Below, one piece after another: positions 21,701 through 32,300 of a stretch of 64,000 bases of DNA (its first letter is position 1; the number at the start of each line of letters is the position of its first letter). The position numbers and the translations under genes were made by a program. The stretch spans positions 11,284,001-11,348,000 of the forward strand of contig OZ020485.1 in assembly GCA_963971405.1 (NCBI GenBank), given 5' to 3'. The DNA comes from Psococerastis gibbosa (lineage: Eukaryota > Arthropoda > Insecta > Psocodea > Psocidae). The notes below the pieces were generated by a model that ran no database searches, was not told the DNA's origin, and worked only from the letters and a program-made list of their open reading frames with translations.

Positions 21701-23672
21701 GGCATTACCTCTACTTAGTTCCTCCAGACCTTCTTCCTTAATGAAGGGCTATGATTTTGCGGGAATTCAATCCTTTTCAGGTTTCACCTTTCTTAGTTCA
21801 GGCACCTGAACTAAGGATCAAGCTGGCAAAAAGTGTTAATATACTACTTCTTGTTCGGGATTACCGGATAAGGAAAAAAGTGAAGTGTGAAGTGATATAT
21901 TGTATACTCACAAGGCCACAAATACTGACGCAGACAGCAACAAGCTTCGACAGGGTAAAGCGATCGCCGCTGTTAGCAGGAAAGATGGCTGCCAACAGAA
22001 GAGTAAACAACCCGGACGAAGACGACAGCAATGTAACAATACCAGCCTCAGTCTCTTGTAGTGATACTTGGAACGTGTAGTTAGCTAAAACCCACTGAAA
22101 CAGAATAATCATTTTTTTTTTTTTAAGATTAATCGCATACAAACAATTTAATGAATGTATCCGATTGACCTCTTCATTCGCTCGATCGCCTCTGTAGGTT
22201 AGTACCCGTGTTGAGTTATGACACGTCTCCGGTAGCATGGCGTGTAAAGACTCGCAAAAGTGCAAGCATGTTACTAGCTGGCCATCCAAATGGCATCAAT
22301 CAACCGTTGTCCATGACCCACCAAGGTGGGATAGACGGCGTGCAAATTTTTTTTTTAATACAACACAAGTCTCATTCGAAAGCATACGTTAGGTTAGACG
22401 GGGGGGGGGGGGGGGGGTGTTGTTAATGTTTCTGCATTCCAGCTTAGTTCCCTGAACTCGCCCAAGCTGTACAGTGGACATTCTCTCATTTTCCTCATTT
22501 TCCTTGTCACCACGGCCTTAATCCTGAAAAATCTTTATTAGTAAGGCTGATGGGCAGGGCAATGTATAAGACAGTATAAGTTTTAAATTGAAACTTTTGA
22601 GAAAATCCTTGGCTAAACATTGGATAGATACAAAGAAAAACCATTTTAAACGAGAAGGTAAAGAAGAGAGCAAGAATGACGCCATAGGGGTTCGGACAGG
22701 CAAAGGGAAGGTGCGCGGGAAATGGCTGGAAGAAGCAATAGAGGGAACACCATGCAGAGGAAGACCAAGCAGAATGAGATCCCAGAAGAGTGGGACACGC
22801 ACCAGGGGAAGTGTCGAATAATCAGAAATGGGGAGACTGAAGGGAGTGAATTGGGTTTACGTATCACACGCGGGCGACTGGAACTGATTATTGATAATCA
22901 TGACGAAGAAACGAGGAGGATATGGGTACTAAGTGCAGTCTTCCCTTCAGCCAAAAGAATCCCTTTGACGCACCTTTGATTTCTAACGGAGATATGTATA
23001 TTAATTAATATTCAAACGCGCCTTTAAGATGAGGTACGAGCCTGGAAAAACAGTAAGTCGCTGAAGCCCTTCCTTTTTTTGTAGGTAGCTAATCTAAGCG
23101 TGTAGGTTCGTACTTACCAAAAAACCAAACGTAAACGCTAGCCTAATAACTCCGCCAATAGGTATCTTGCCAGCATTACGCCATGCCACCTCTCCGGCTC
23201 GTAAACTAGCCGTATACGACAGTCTTGAAAATAGGGCATCAGTTGCATCAACCACTGACATGTGCCTCACTTCGGCCACTTTGCTGAATCGGACGGAATG
23301 CAATGACGAGTCATCGCTCTCGGTCCCAGAACTTTTATCACTTCTTTTTATTGGCACAAACTTTGGATCACTTAGACTTGCTGTCATTGTCGACAGATCA
23401 TCAGGGGACTCGACGTTTAGGAAATGTTGTGAATTGCTGCATTGATCCCGCCATGGCGGCCAAAAGAAGAAACCAAGGAGGTAAATGCTGAACATAGAGG
23501 TTTTTACATACGTAGCAAAGAACGGTTTTTCGAATGAGTCATTACGATATAAGTACTTAGTGGCCTCTGAGGATGAGACCCAAATAATGTCAACTAAGAG
23601 AAGAACTATGATACCCAAAAGAAGCCGCTGTGTTCTTGGAGAAAGATTATCGTTTCCCAAGTCTGGTGCCAT
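18504..23672 (-). CDS. SLC35F5: SLC35F5-like transporter (5 exons)
   Basis: Minus-strand exons 23672-23118, 22094-21912, 20696-20540, 19461-19302 and 18750-18504 join in phase to 433 residues. SLC35F5 belongs to the drug/metabolite transporter superfamily: about ten membrane helices, endomembrane location, substrate not established. Diagnostic segments are LLLGIIVLLLVDIIWVSSSE, FFATYVKTSMF, LLSSSSGLFTLLLAAIFP, SGDRFTLSK, DIPMFFG, NGLVGTVLSEVLWLWGCFL and MSISLTIPMSMIADI, colinear with the vertebrate protein. A hydrophilic loop rich in Ser/Asp lies between helices 2 and 3, as in the family. The ATG at 23672 is chosen because TAG lies in frame 12 bases upstream. It is shorter than the vertebrate protein at both ends. 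The last exon may instead splice at a GTAAGC overlapping the stop. Confidence 0.9.
18925..19213. mobile_element. MITE-A, composite copy
   Basis: Two overlapping MITE-A units. AATAGCACTTTCCATTGTAA and its inverse, AATACCGGTATTTATTTAAT, and ends ATCGTCATGATCGGGC and GCCATGATCGGGCTGCTGG. Lies in the SLC35F5 intron between exons 4 and 5. Confidence 0.7.
19302..19461 (-). CDS. SLC35F5: SLC35F5 exon 4
   Basis: Acceptor TTTTCAG above 19461 with a split Gly codon; donor GTACGT below 19302 inside the Trp codon of EVLWLW. Reads GFVGLFTMVTFWPMFFFLDY and NGLVGTVLSE. Confidence 0.9.
19795..20515. mobile_element. nested inverted-repeat structure in SLC35F5 intron 3
   Basis: Outer arms of about 100 bases (19800-19900 and 20405-20515) share GAATAATTATAAATATGATA in inverted orientation. 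A second pair, AGGTGTTGAAAATGACTGTT at about 19901 and its inverse ending near 20093, sits inside; a MITE-B copy occupies 20093-20408. Confidence 0.7.
20093..20408 (-). mobile_element. MITE-B inner element plus one outer arm
   Basis: TAGGCGGGGTTTCCACCGAC at the left, GGTCGGTGGAAACCTCGCC near 20310-20330, then outer-arm sequence CTTGAATGTCTGCTACCACG and a second terminus GAGGTCGGTGGAAACCCCAC. Confidence 0.7.
20540..20696 (-). CDS. SLC35F5: SLC35F5 exon 3
   Basis: Acceptor TTATTGCAG above 20696, donor GTAAAT below 20540. Reads VLVCYSDLSLEKDN, SAFLYAAYLVFIRVRVD, EDKMDIPMFFG. One arm of a large nested palindrome ends about 25 bases from this donor. Confidence 0.9.
21040..21135 (+). repeat. tRNA-like box B remnant
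   Basis: TGGGTTCAAATCCCGTTCCC resembles a TpsiC arm, but no matching acceptor stem or anticodon arm is seen. Probably a decayed SINE head. Confidence 0.3.
21522..21664. mobile_element. MITE-B outer element without the inner insertion
   Basis: GACCTCGCTTTGCAGAATGT and its inverse flank the core GTGGTAGCAGACATTATTAA...AATGTCTGCTACCAC. It represents the empty central site that is filled in the 41.1, 42.8 and 17.5 kb copies. Confidence 0.75.
21912..22094 (-). CDS. SLC35F5: SLC35F5 exon 2
   Basis: Acceptor CTGTTTCAG above 22094, donor GTGAGT below 21912; 61 codons, phase 0 to 0. Reads WVLANYTFQVSLQETE and SGLFTLLLAAIFPANSGDRF. Confidence 0.9.
22400..22417 (+). repeat. G homopolymer, about 18 bases
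   Basis: Uninterrupted G run within SLC35F5 intron 1. Confidence 0.85.
22580..22975 (+). pseudogene. decayed LINE-like coding fragment
   Basis: Plus-strand reading contains KWLEEAIEGTPCRGRPSRMR, resembling KWLEEEIEG of the 3190-3570 fragment on the opposite strand. No intact domain; assignment is tentative. Confidence 0.35.
23118..23672 (-). CDS. SLC35F5: SLC35F5 exon 1 (start codon)
   Basis: ATG at 23672, 185 codons, donor GTAAGT just below 23118. Encodes the first two helices and the acidic, serine-rich loop including RFSKVAEVRHMS, which matches the RFSN-MEIRQL motif position in vertebrates. Confidence 0.9.
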
Positions 23673-23954
23673 CAGAATATTCTTCTATTCCGTATTTTTA
23701 CTATAATACTTATAGTCGCAATAGCTAGAGAATTGCTCTATGGACCATATTATTATCAACTATGCATTGCACCGCTCACGTTACGTATGCTATGGACATT
23801 TTGATAACTATACACTTACTACAAGCCAACAAGATTAAAAAGATTTCTTATGTCACAATAATCTAAAATAAAAATACTTCAAAATTGAAAACACATTTTA
23901 AAATTAAGCATGTACTTTTTTACAATATTGTCTTGTTTACAAATTTCATAAACT

Positions 23955-24052
23955 CCGCCATTTTGTTAATCGAAATTCGATAGCCATGTAGGCAACAGAA
24001 CGGAAATAAGCTTATTTGGCGGTAAAAATGGCGGAATGTTTTCCATGGCAAC
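23955..24052. promoter_or_regulatory. candidate shared promoter: YY1-like sites and RFX X-box
   Basis: TTTTCCATGGCAAC at 24039-24052 matches 12 of 14 positions of the palindromic X-box GTTGCCATGGCAAC. Another GGCAAC half-site is at 23991. AAAAATGGCGGAA at 24024 and CCGCCATTTTG at 23955 are YY1-type motifs. RFX factors control ciliary genes, including BBS genes, in several animals. Distance is about 380 bases to the SLC35F5 ATG and 2.2 kb to the BBS4 ATG. Confidence 0.45.
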
Positions 24053-25067
24053 GTCAGTCCAAAAACAAAATAATATTATGATTTTTAAGCTTATAGAATA
24101 GAAAGCTTAACAAATTATAGTAATAGTTTGAACTTTAGAGCATTTCAATTTTGCAATATTTAATATTCGGCTATATTTGACTGTTATTAAGTTTGAAAAC
24201 GGCTATTTACTTCAACGCATCGTGAAGATTTCTAGTGTCATAAGGTTTTCTCCGAGGTACTGTAAAACTATTAGACGTACTGTAATTAGTATTACAAAAT
24301 AATTTAATTTTGTTCATTCATTACGAAAAAGTAATAAAATCAGCATAATCAGCACAAATTCATTAAATTTAATTAACTGTAGTCTTCTCTGCCGAAATAT
24401 GAATATGCAACAGTGTACCTACTACCCGACCTTGCTAGGAACCAAGCGTGGAAGTTGGCATTAACACTTATTAAAGTCAAATATTTTAAAATTTTTAAAG
24501 TTTTGAAACAAACAAAGTGTTCCAAGACGTATCGCGGTCGGGTGGAACAAGCCAAACTTTCACTACCCAAAAAATCACGATTTACCTGCGGTGTTAACAC
24601 AATATTGGCTGCCAGTTAGGTTTTTGGGAGCTTGTCACAATGTCACCTGTATATCATATATGATATGCACCTGTGTTCCCTGGGGAGCCTGTAGCTCATT
24701 ATGATGTACAAGCAGACCTTCCTTAAATGCCCTGTGGATCAATATTGAACTATACTGCAATGTTTATCTTATCATAGATTAATAGAGCGGACTCTAACGA
24801 AAATTTGGGTGGTTCGGGATAGCGATGGACTCAAAAATTTACCAAGTTAGAAACGTTTAAAAAACAACACTGTCGTTCATATCTGATACCCAAGGCAGCG
24901 AATGTGTAAAATATCGTCATTAGAGGCAGGGGCCGCACAGTCATCGAACAATTCGGGCGGAGCCTATTTTCAGGGAAAGGGGGTGAAGTCTCGGGATTGG
25001 GTGCTACTCCAACTACTAGCCGGGTGGTTCGAGAACTTGCGCCTCATTCGAGAGAACGGTAGTTTAA

Positions 25068-25285
25068 GTAAATAAATAAATAAATAAGGACTTTTATTGT
25101 GTCTATTACTAAGCCAACCTAGCGGAGTTAGGGCTATAAAGCCCTCTCTTACACTCAACTAGGAAGGACCGCCTGCTTTACATGCCCTCCGAAGCATGGC
25201 CAGAAAATTAAGCATGTGTGCGACTCGAACCAACAACCGTGCGGGTGAAAGGCAGAGCCCGTACCACTACGCTACATGTCCTGAC
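25068..25285 (-). mobile_element. SINE-1 copy
   Basis: Full family pattern inverted: AAATAAATAAATAA tail, TAAGCCAACCTAGCGGAGTT, GCTATAAAGCCCTCTCTTAC, GCATGGCCAGAAAAT, box B as GACTCGAACC and the head end ACATGTCCTGAC. Confidence 0.85.
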
Positions 25286-25667
25286 TGTTTACTCAATAAT
25301 TCAGAGTAGAATACTGTAGCAAAGAGTCAATCGCCCTGAAACGATCAGTCCTCCTCAAGACTAAGCCTGATAATGGAAGTAGCACCCACTCCCGAAACGT
25401 GGCTCCCTTCCCCTGACAATTGGCTCCACCCTAAGTTTTCGGTGAATGTGAGGCCCTAACTCTAATGACTATTAACACAGCAGGCAATATAAGTCCATCC
25501 AACCCCTTGTTAAATAATATTACACCATTGCAGTTAACATTAGCCATAAATGAGAGGTTATAAAGTAGAAGCAATGTGCCTCTACATTCAACAGTCAAAT
25601 TGAATTTTATACTAAAAAAAGTTTAAACCCCGACCGCGGTGTGTGGACTATTAATTATTATTGTCTC

Positions 25668-26060
25668 TTAAGAGCAAACCGGAGTCGCCTATATTCCATT
25701 TTCTGTTCAAACTTCAATTTCTCATGAACGCAGAACAATGAAAAAATGCTGAATGGAAAGAATAATTTTTTCTCCTAATTTTGATGCATAGTATGTGGCC
25801 TTAACTAACCCCAATTCGCCACAGTTTATGAACTCCTTCAGCTTGAACTCCTGAGTGACCGTTATTTTTTGCGTATCAAGTTCACTAACTAGGCCTATAG
25901 CCGATCGGTATTGATGATTGCAACATACTATATGCATCAAAATTAGGAGAAAAAATTCTTCTTGCCATTCAGCATTTCTTCATTGTTCTACGATCCATAT
26001 TTCATGAGAAATTAAAGTTTGCACAGAAATGGAATATCGGCGACTCCGGTTTGCCCTTAA
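25668..26060. mobile_element. TTAA-flanked palindromic MITE (piggyBac-like)
   Basis: TTAA at 25668-25671 and 26057-26060 flank GAGCAAACCGGAGTCGCC and its inverse GGCGACTCCGGTTTGCCC. Arms of about 130 bases continue with TTCTCATGAACG/TTTCATGAGAAA-type pairing. TTAA target duplications are typical of piggyBac elements. No transposase is present. Confidence 0.75.
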
Positions 26061-26241
26061 TATATCCTATCGCCCATATCCTATCAAATTATTAAAATTA
26101 TTAGCCTACCTACAAAATGTAATTTCCACATAGAACACTAGACAACAATGGGTTACGTGGTATGTGGTATGACAAATAAAATTATTTTTGTAAGCTAGAT
26201 TATAATTGCTTATTCCGTCGGTAATCTTTCAATTTTAGATT

Positions 26242-26341
26242 ATGTTGAAAACATCTACTACACCTAACGGATCGATTGGTTTGGGTTCCTCATTACTTAA
26301 CATGCAATCCACATCGTCAGCTGGCAATGTCGTCGTGAAAG
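26242..26341 (+). CDS. BBS4: BBS4 exon 1 (start codon)
   Basis: ATG at 26242 opens 33 codons rich in Ser/Thr before donor GTCAGT at 26342. A TAG lies in frame just upstream in the unspliced sequence, at an acceptor-like TTTTAG, so the exon may start at 26239 with 5' UTR elsewhere. Confidence 0.75.
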
Positions 26342-29300
26342 GTCAGTGCTGCTGCAGGGTGCTGGTGTTAATCTATCGCAGTTTTTGACCGCTCTTAGGA
26401 GTTACACAGCAAAAGATGCATCCGAATTAATTTCGGACACACTGTCATCAACTCTACGCGTTCGATTGATAACAATTATTTTGTTTAAGGCCCTGTACCT
26501 ACATATACCTACAACGACGATACGAAAGTAGGGGAATCTTAAAATGGCGACGTCATTTTTAGTATACAGTTTTATTTTAGCAACAGCCTAGCTCTTTTAA
26601 GTAGTTTCGAGTCCCACACTGGTCACTGGCTACATTTTCTGGCCATGCTTTGGAGGGCATGTAAAGCAGGCGGTCCCGGGCTTTCCTAGTTGAGTGTAAG
26701 AGAGGGCTTTATAGCCCTAACTCCGCTAGGTTGGCTTAGTAATAGAAACAATAAAAGTCCCTATTTATTTATCTAAAGTATTCAACCCATGTTGGCAATA
26801 TGCAAAATCTTAAAATCAAAGTCGCAGAAGTGGCTATATGAGCGTTTAAATGTTGAAAAGCTGAGCAAGATTTATACCCTGATAAGCTTATAGCTGAATA
26901 TCAGCTATAAACTGTAAAATTAAAAATACTCTTTTAATTTAAATAGGCAAATGAATAAATAATAGCATATGTCTGAATGTTTGGTTTGGCCTTTAAGCTA
27001 TGATTTATGAATAGGTTACACTGTTACAGTTACACTGGAAAGGCGTAGGCCTGCTGCATAATATACAGGTATAATGTATAATAATAGGCCTGGCCTATAC
27101 ACCAACCTAATCAAATTTATTATTGCTTTCCAATTTATACGTAGTAGCCTAAAAGGAAAGCTTTGTAATGATAAAAATTTTGGATTCCAAGATTTCAACG
27201 CATTAACACGTTTTGAGGTCCCAGAAACCCAAAAAAGGTGTTTTTACGAAATGTCTGTCTGTCGCTCTGTCGCTCTGCCTGTCGCTCTGTCATCTGTCTG
27301 TCTGTTCATCGATTTACGGGAAAACTACTCGGTATATTTTGATGAAGTTTGGCTTGTACTGTAGGTTCACAAAAATCATACCTCAGAAACGTTATTATTT
27401 TTTTTTTTTGCTACCTCAATTTTGGGGGTTTTATTTTCAAAAAACGGCTAAAAAATTATTTCTCAAAAACAGCAGCAACGATTTCTTTTAAATTTGCATG
27501 TATTGGAGTCGTTATTAATGTTAAAAAAATGCGATGGGTCGCTTCCCCTTTGATAGTTTTCTGCTGGGGGTAACAATAAATAAAAATAAGTCAATTTTAA
27601 TGAAAAATGACTAAAAAAATCATTTTTCTGCGGAACCTTTCTATCGATGATTTCTACATTCAGGTACGTTTTAGAAGTTAGAGTACCAAACGCGAACAGA
27701 TTGCTTTCCTAATGAAGTATTTGGTTTTGTGCAAAAAATTATTTTTTGAAGAAATCATTTAAAATTCCGATAGGCCTACATATTGCTTGCCGTGCCATAA
27801 TTATTAAATTATTTACTATGAAATAACTCATTATCGCTATCGACTAATTGATAAATTAGAAAGCATGTTCGATTGAACTCGGACCGTTTCTTTTAATTGA
27901 ATTTGAACTTTTTAGTACCCGAACCGCAGCCACTTGATGGAAGAAATTGGCTTATATATTACCATTACTGCAGAGTAAATTATGATGCCTGTAAAATTTT
28001 TATACAAGAAGAACTTGAGAAGACAGGTGGCAAGTCAGAGTTCTCCAACTACATGAAGGTAGGCCTATATAAATATATATATATATATATATGTTTTGAA
28101 TTTTTCATTGGTAGGTAGCCTATATTGACTTATACTGAGTTGGAGGCTTATAGAGAATACCCAAGGTGACCGTTCTCTTGATCTCTTTTCACTTACTAAA
28201 TCAGCAAACAACGCAACAGCTAGGCTACACGTAGACTTCCACATGGGGAGATGGGGGGGTTTTATTCTCAAAAACTCAAAAAAAAAGTCTAAAAAAATTA
28301 TTTCTCAAAAACGGCTCCAACGATTTCTTTTAATTTCACATATATTGTAGTCGTTAGTAATTTAATAAAATGCGGGGGGTTGCTTGCCCATTGATAGTTT
28401 GCTTTTGGGGGTAAAAAAATAAAAAGAACAACATTTTAAAGAAAAATGATTAAAACATAATTTTTCTGTGGAACCTTTCTATCGATGACTTCTACCTTCA
28501 GGCATGTTTTAGGTGTTAAATTGCGTAACAAACCGGACAGGTAGCTTTCCCAAAAAAGCATTCGGTTTTGTACAAAAAATCTTTTTTTTTTTTAAATGAT
28601 AGAAAATTCACGTTCAAATGCATTGCGTGCCCTGCCATTATTACTGTGTAGTAATGTGTTTGTCTGACATATCTAGAATTCACCCTCCAGTGACGTCAGG
28701 TGGGCACCCCCCCCCCTCCCCCCGAGATATCCGAAATTTAGCCATAGGAAAATTATTTAACAGAAATTACTCATTTTTTCTAATTGATAAATTGGAAAGC
28801 ATGTTCGAGTAAACTCGCACCGGTTCTTTAAATTTTGTCTATCGTTGATATGTATACAGTCAGGTGTAAGAGAAGGCCATGCATATAGGCCCTAATCCTG
28901 CTGTAGGCTACCTATATTTTTTTTTTCAATAAACAAAGCTACAACAAAGCTACTACCTATGGAATCAGTCCGATGGAGGCATGACAGTAGTCTAAATGGA
29001 TTTGCCACCATCGTAGTACAATTTCTAAAAGAACATTGATTTTTTAAACGGTTTGTACCTCCGGAAAATTCATAATTTTGGAGTTAAGCGGTTTGCTAAT
29101 TAGGGTATTGCGATATGGAACACCAAAATGGAGCTACAATTAGACAATACCAATGAGAGCCAGTATCAACAATTAAAGGCAGCCCGAAGCAGCCATGTTT
29201 TACCTTTTCAGACGGAATAATAATATGTTATTTAACCCGTTAGGATTTTTTCTAGTTTTTTTTCCCCTTGCAATAGGGCTTAGTTGAAACTATATTTAAA

Positions 29301-32300
29301 CCTATTTTATTTTACTCCTAGGTGCCCATTAGATACTTTCAGGTGTCTCGACATTCCCCCATTGCAGTACTGCCAGAACAGCGAAGAGTGAATAATTTTC
29401 ATTGGATGTTTATTCTTTAGACAAAAGCATCACATTGAATTCATTTGACTACCGTATGCTAAAGTCTCGTCTCCCACAACGGTCGTTCTCACTCTCTTTG
29501 CAAATGAGAATTCTATGGCACAGGGTCAAGCTCCAATAGTTTTTACATGTTTTATCGGGTGGAACACCCTTGACATCAGCATTTTCGTCTCTGCCCGAGG
29601 CTTTCTAGCTACAGAAGTTTCCTCATTATTGCTGCTTTGGCAACATTTCAATAACATTTTATTTTACCACATCGCGTTTGATTCTATTTCATTCACAAAA
29701 CTGCTGAACCGCTAACAAATGTAACTTGGCAATAATAATAGCGCTATGGTTTTACTTTAAATGTAATATTTCTATATATATTATATACCTAACTGCACTA
29801 GCGGATCTAGAAATTTTTGGAGGGTGGGGTTGAACAGTGGCGGACACAGCTTTTTATTTTGGGGAGGGTCATCCCTCAAAGTGCCACCTCAGGTATAAAC
29901 TGAGAATAAAAACAATACGGTATTTGATTTAAGTAACTAATGTTATTTTTCCTGACAATTACTGGTTGGTACATACAAAACCATTAAAGATTTATTAATA
30001 GCACTTTTAATATTTCATGTTTAAAAAAAAAAATTAAGTTGTCATTTTTATGGAGGGAGTTATGACCCGCGTGACCGCTCCTCTGTGTCCACCACTGGGG
30101 TTGAACTAGTGGATGGAAAGTCTATATAGTCAGGACTCAGGAGGTTCTGCGGTAGTGGGAACTCTTGGAGACTTTATTCACGCCAGTTGACAGAGAAGTA
30201 ATATAATATGTACATTTCATTTACGCTTTCATTGTGAAATGTGTGTATAAGAAATACCATCCACAAAATTGAAAAGAAATGGGCCACATTGGGAAGAAAG
30301 GGGGGAGTAGGCCTAAGCCGCAGAGAAAAGACTACACTATAAGCAATAAATAAAAAAATGGAAAATGGGGCGGTGTCTAGATTCTAGGATAAATATAAAT
30401 GCAAATTGAAAAGGTTTTGCCTTTGAGGAATAACATCACTTCCGCATTCACTGGATATAAAAATACTAAGTAGCTCCAGGGGTGTATGTCGCACTTTGTT
30501 TTCGACCCGTTTGGCATTTAACATTCTCTTTTTCTCTTAATAGTTTTGTAATGGTACGTACATACTGTATCCTACGTACCTTTCTACATTATATACAGTA
30601 CACACATGCATCCATTTCAATTTAAAAGCTCCATTCCTAGTAGTTCAAAGGGGCAACTCCTGTATATTACATGCAGTGGCGTACATATTAACTTTTGGGG
30701 CGGGGACCAGACCACCTTTAGCTATCAACTTCTTGCCGCTGGCTGAGGCCCGAGATGACGTTAAGTTCTACCAACCAGGTCACCGGACCAGACACCCACT
30801 CCCCCAAAATATTTGCAGTGTACACTATATAGAATGGAATTTTAAATCCTCCGGTGACGTCAGATGCCCCCCCCCCCCCTAGAAACATTTCTGGCTACGG
30901 CCCCGGGTTGGCCGGGCTGATTATACGTGCTAGGACTGAGCTACTAGCGGAGTCGCAGGTGGCGGATAGCAAAAAGACCACCACATATGGTGAATAGCTG
31001 CAAATATAGCGAATAAGCAGTCCCTGACCAAGCAGCGGCATAATTGGAGGGTGCGATGGCAAGTCTGGTGGGGCGGGCTTGTCTAAAAAAAGCCAGAGTA
31101 GCCCGAGGATGACTATGAGACGGAACAAATAGTTGCCACCACTAAATAAGCAACCACTACTAGGGCACTCTTTTGTCCAGGGCGGAGGAACTTAATGAAG
31201 AGTCAACGGCATAAGGATGCGGAAGGCAATGGGAAACCACTGCATTACAATTCAGTACAGTCATCATGACTATAAGTACATTCAATACTCCACATACTTG
31301 ACTTCCTATTGGGGAGTCCGAAGTACGGTATCTGCGCGTCTATGATTGCCATGATGATCGCCAATCTTCTACATGGAAGAGGCATTTGCTGAAGATGAAA
31401 AATTATACATTACAACAACTCACATTATTAGCTAATTTCGTCTTACATTTCGGGAAGAACCCGGGCCCGCTGCCCCCCGTATATATATATGTATACGCCA
31501 CTGACAGCATGTATTTTCTGCGTAGGGCATGATATTGAGGCAAGAAGGAAAAATTCAAGAATCTCTGGAATGTTTCCAAAAGTGCTTCAGTTTGAACTCG
31601 AGAAGTGACGACACTTTAAAACAAATTGCCCGTTCTTTGTAAGTACGGTACCGTATTATTGCTACCTATGCTATAAAAGTCTTGTAGTTGATTTATGTTT
31701 TCATGGATATCATATCATACTTAGGCGGCCATTCCACCGGCGAATTTACTTGAAAAATTGACTTTGTCATTGACGTTTGTTTTGTTTTAAGGAGACTTAT
31801 CTACGTAATGTATAAACTTATCTATTTTAAATTATAATATGGTAGAGACTTATTAATGATGTCTGCTACCATATCATAACTTAATTTATAATAGATAAGT
31901 TAAGTATCTACATAATAGTCTCCTTAATACAAAACAAACGTCAATGACAAAGTCAATTTTTTTAGTAAATTCGCTGGTGGAATGGCCTTAGACAATTAAT
32001 TAATGACAATTAATTAATGCAAATTTGGTTTAATGATTTTAGGCTTAAATTGTCTCTGTATATCTCCGTGATTTTTTTGTAGATTTCTTCTGGGCCGCCA
32101 GAGATTGGCTATGGAGGCATTCACTGAGGCAAGAAATATCTCTAAAAAACATGAATGGGATATTCTTCACAACTTGGGTTAGTAACCTTTTGTTCATTTG
32201 CTCCTTAATAATAAATAAAGGCTGCTCAATTCAAAACAGATAATTTTAATTCATGTATAAGTGAAGTTGCTGGGACTATAACCTCAATGGCCTAGTGTGA

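Larger units (their letters stand above)
23673..26241. other. SLC35F5/BBS4 divergent upstream region
   Basis: Head-to-head intergenic region without a convincing gene. It contains the YY1-like and X-box-like sites near 24.0 kb, a SINE-1 at 25068-25285 and a TTAA-flanked palindrome at 25668-26060. The BBS4 start lies 3 bases after an acceptor-like CAATTTTAG, so a non-coding BBS4 first exon probably lies here. Confidence 0.55.
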
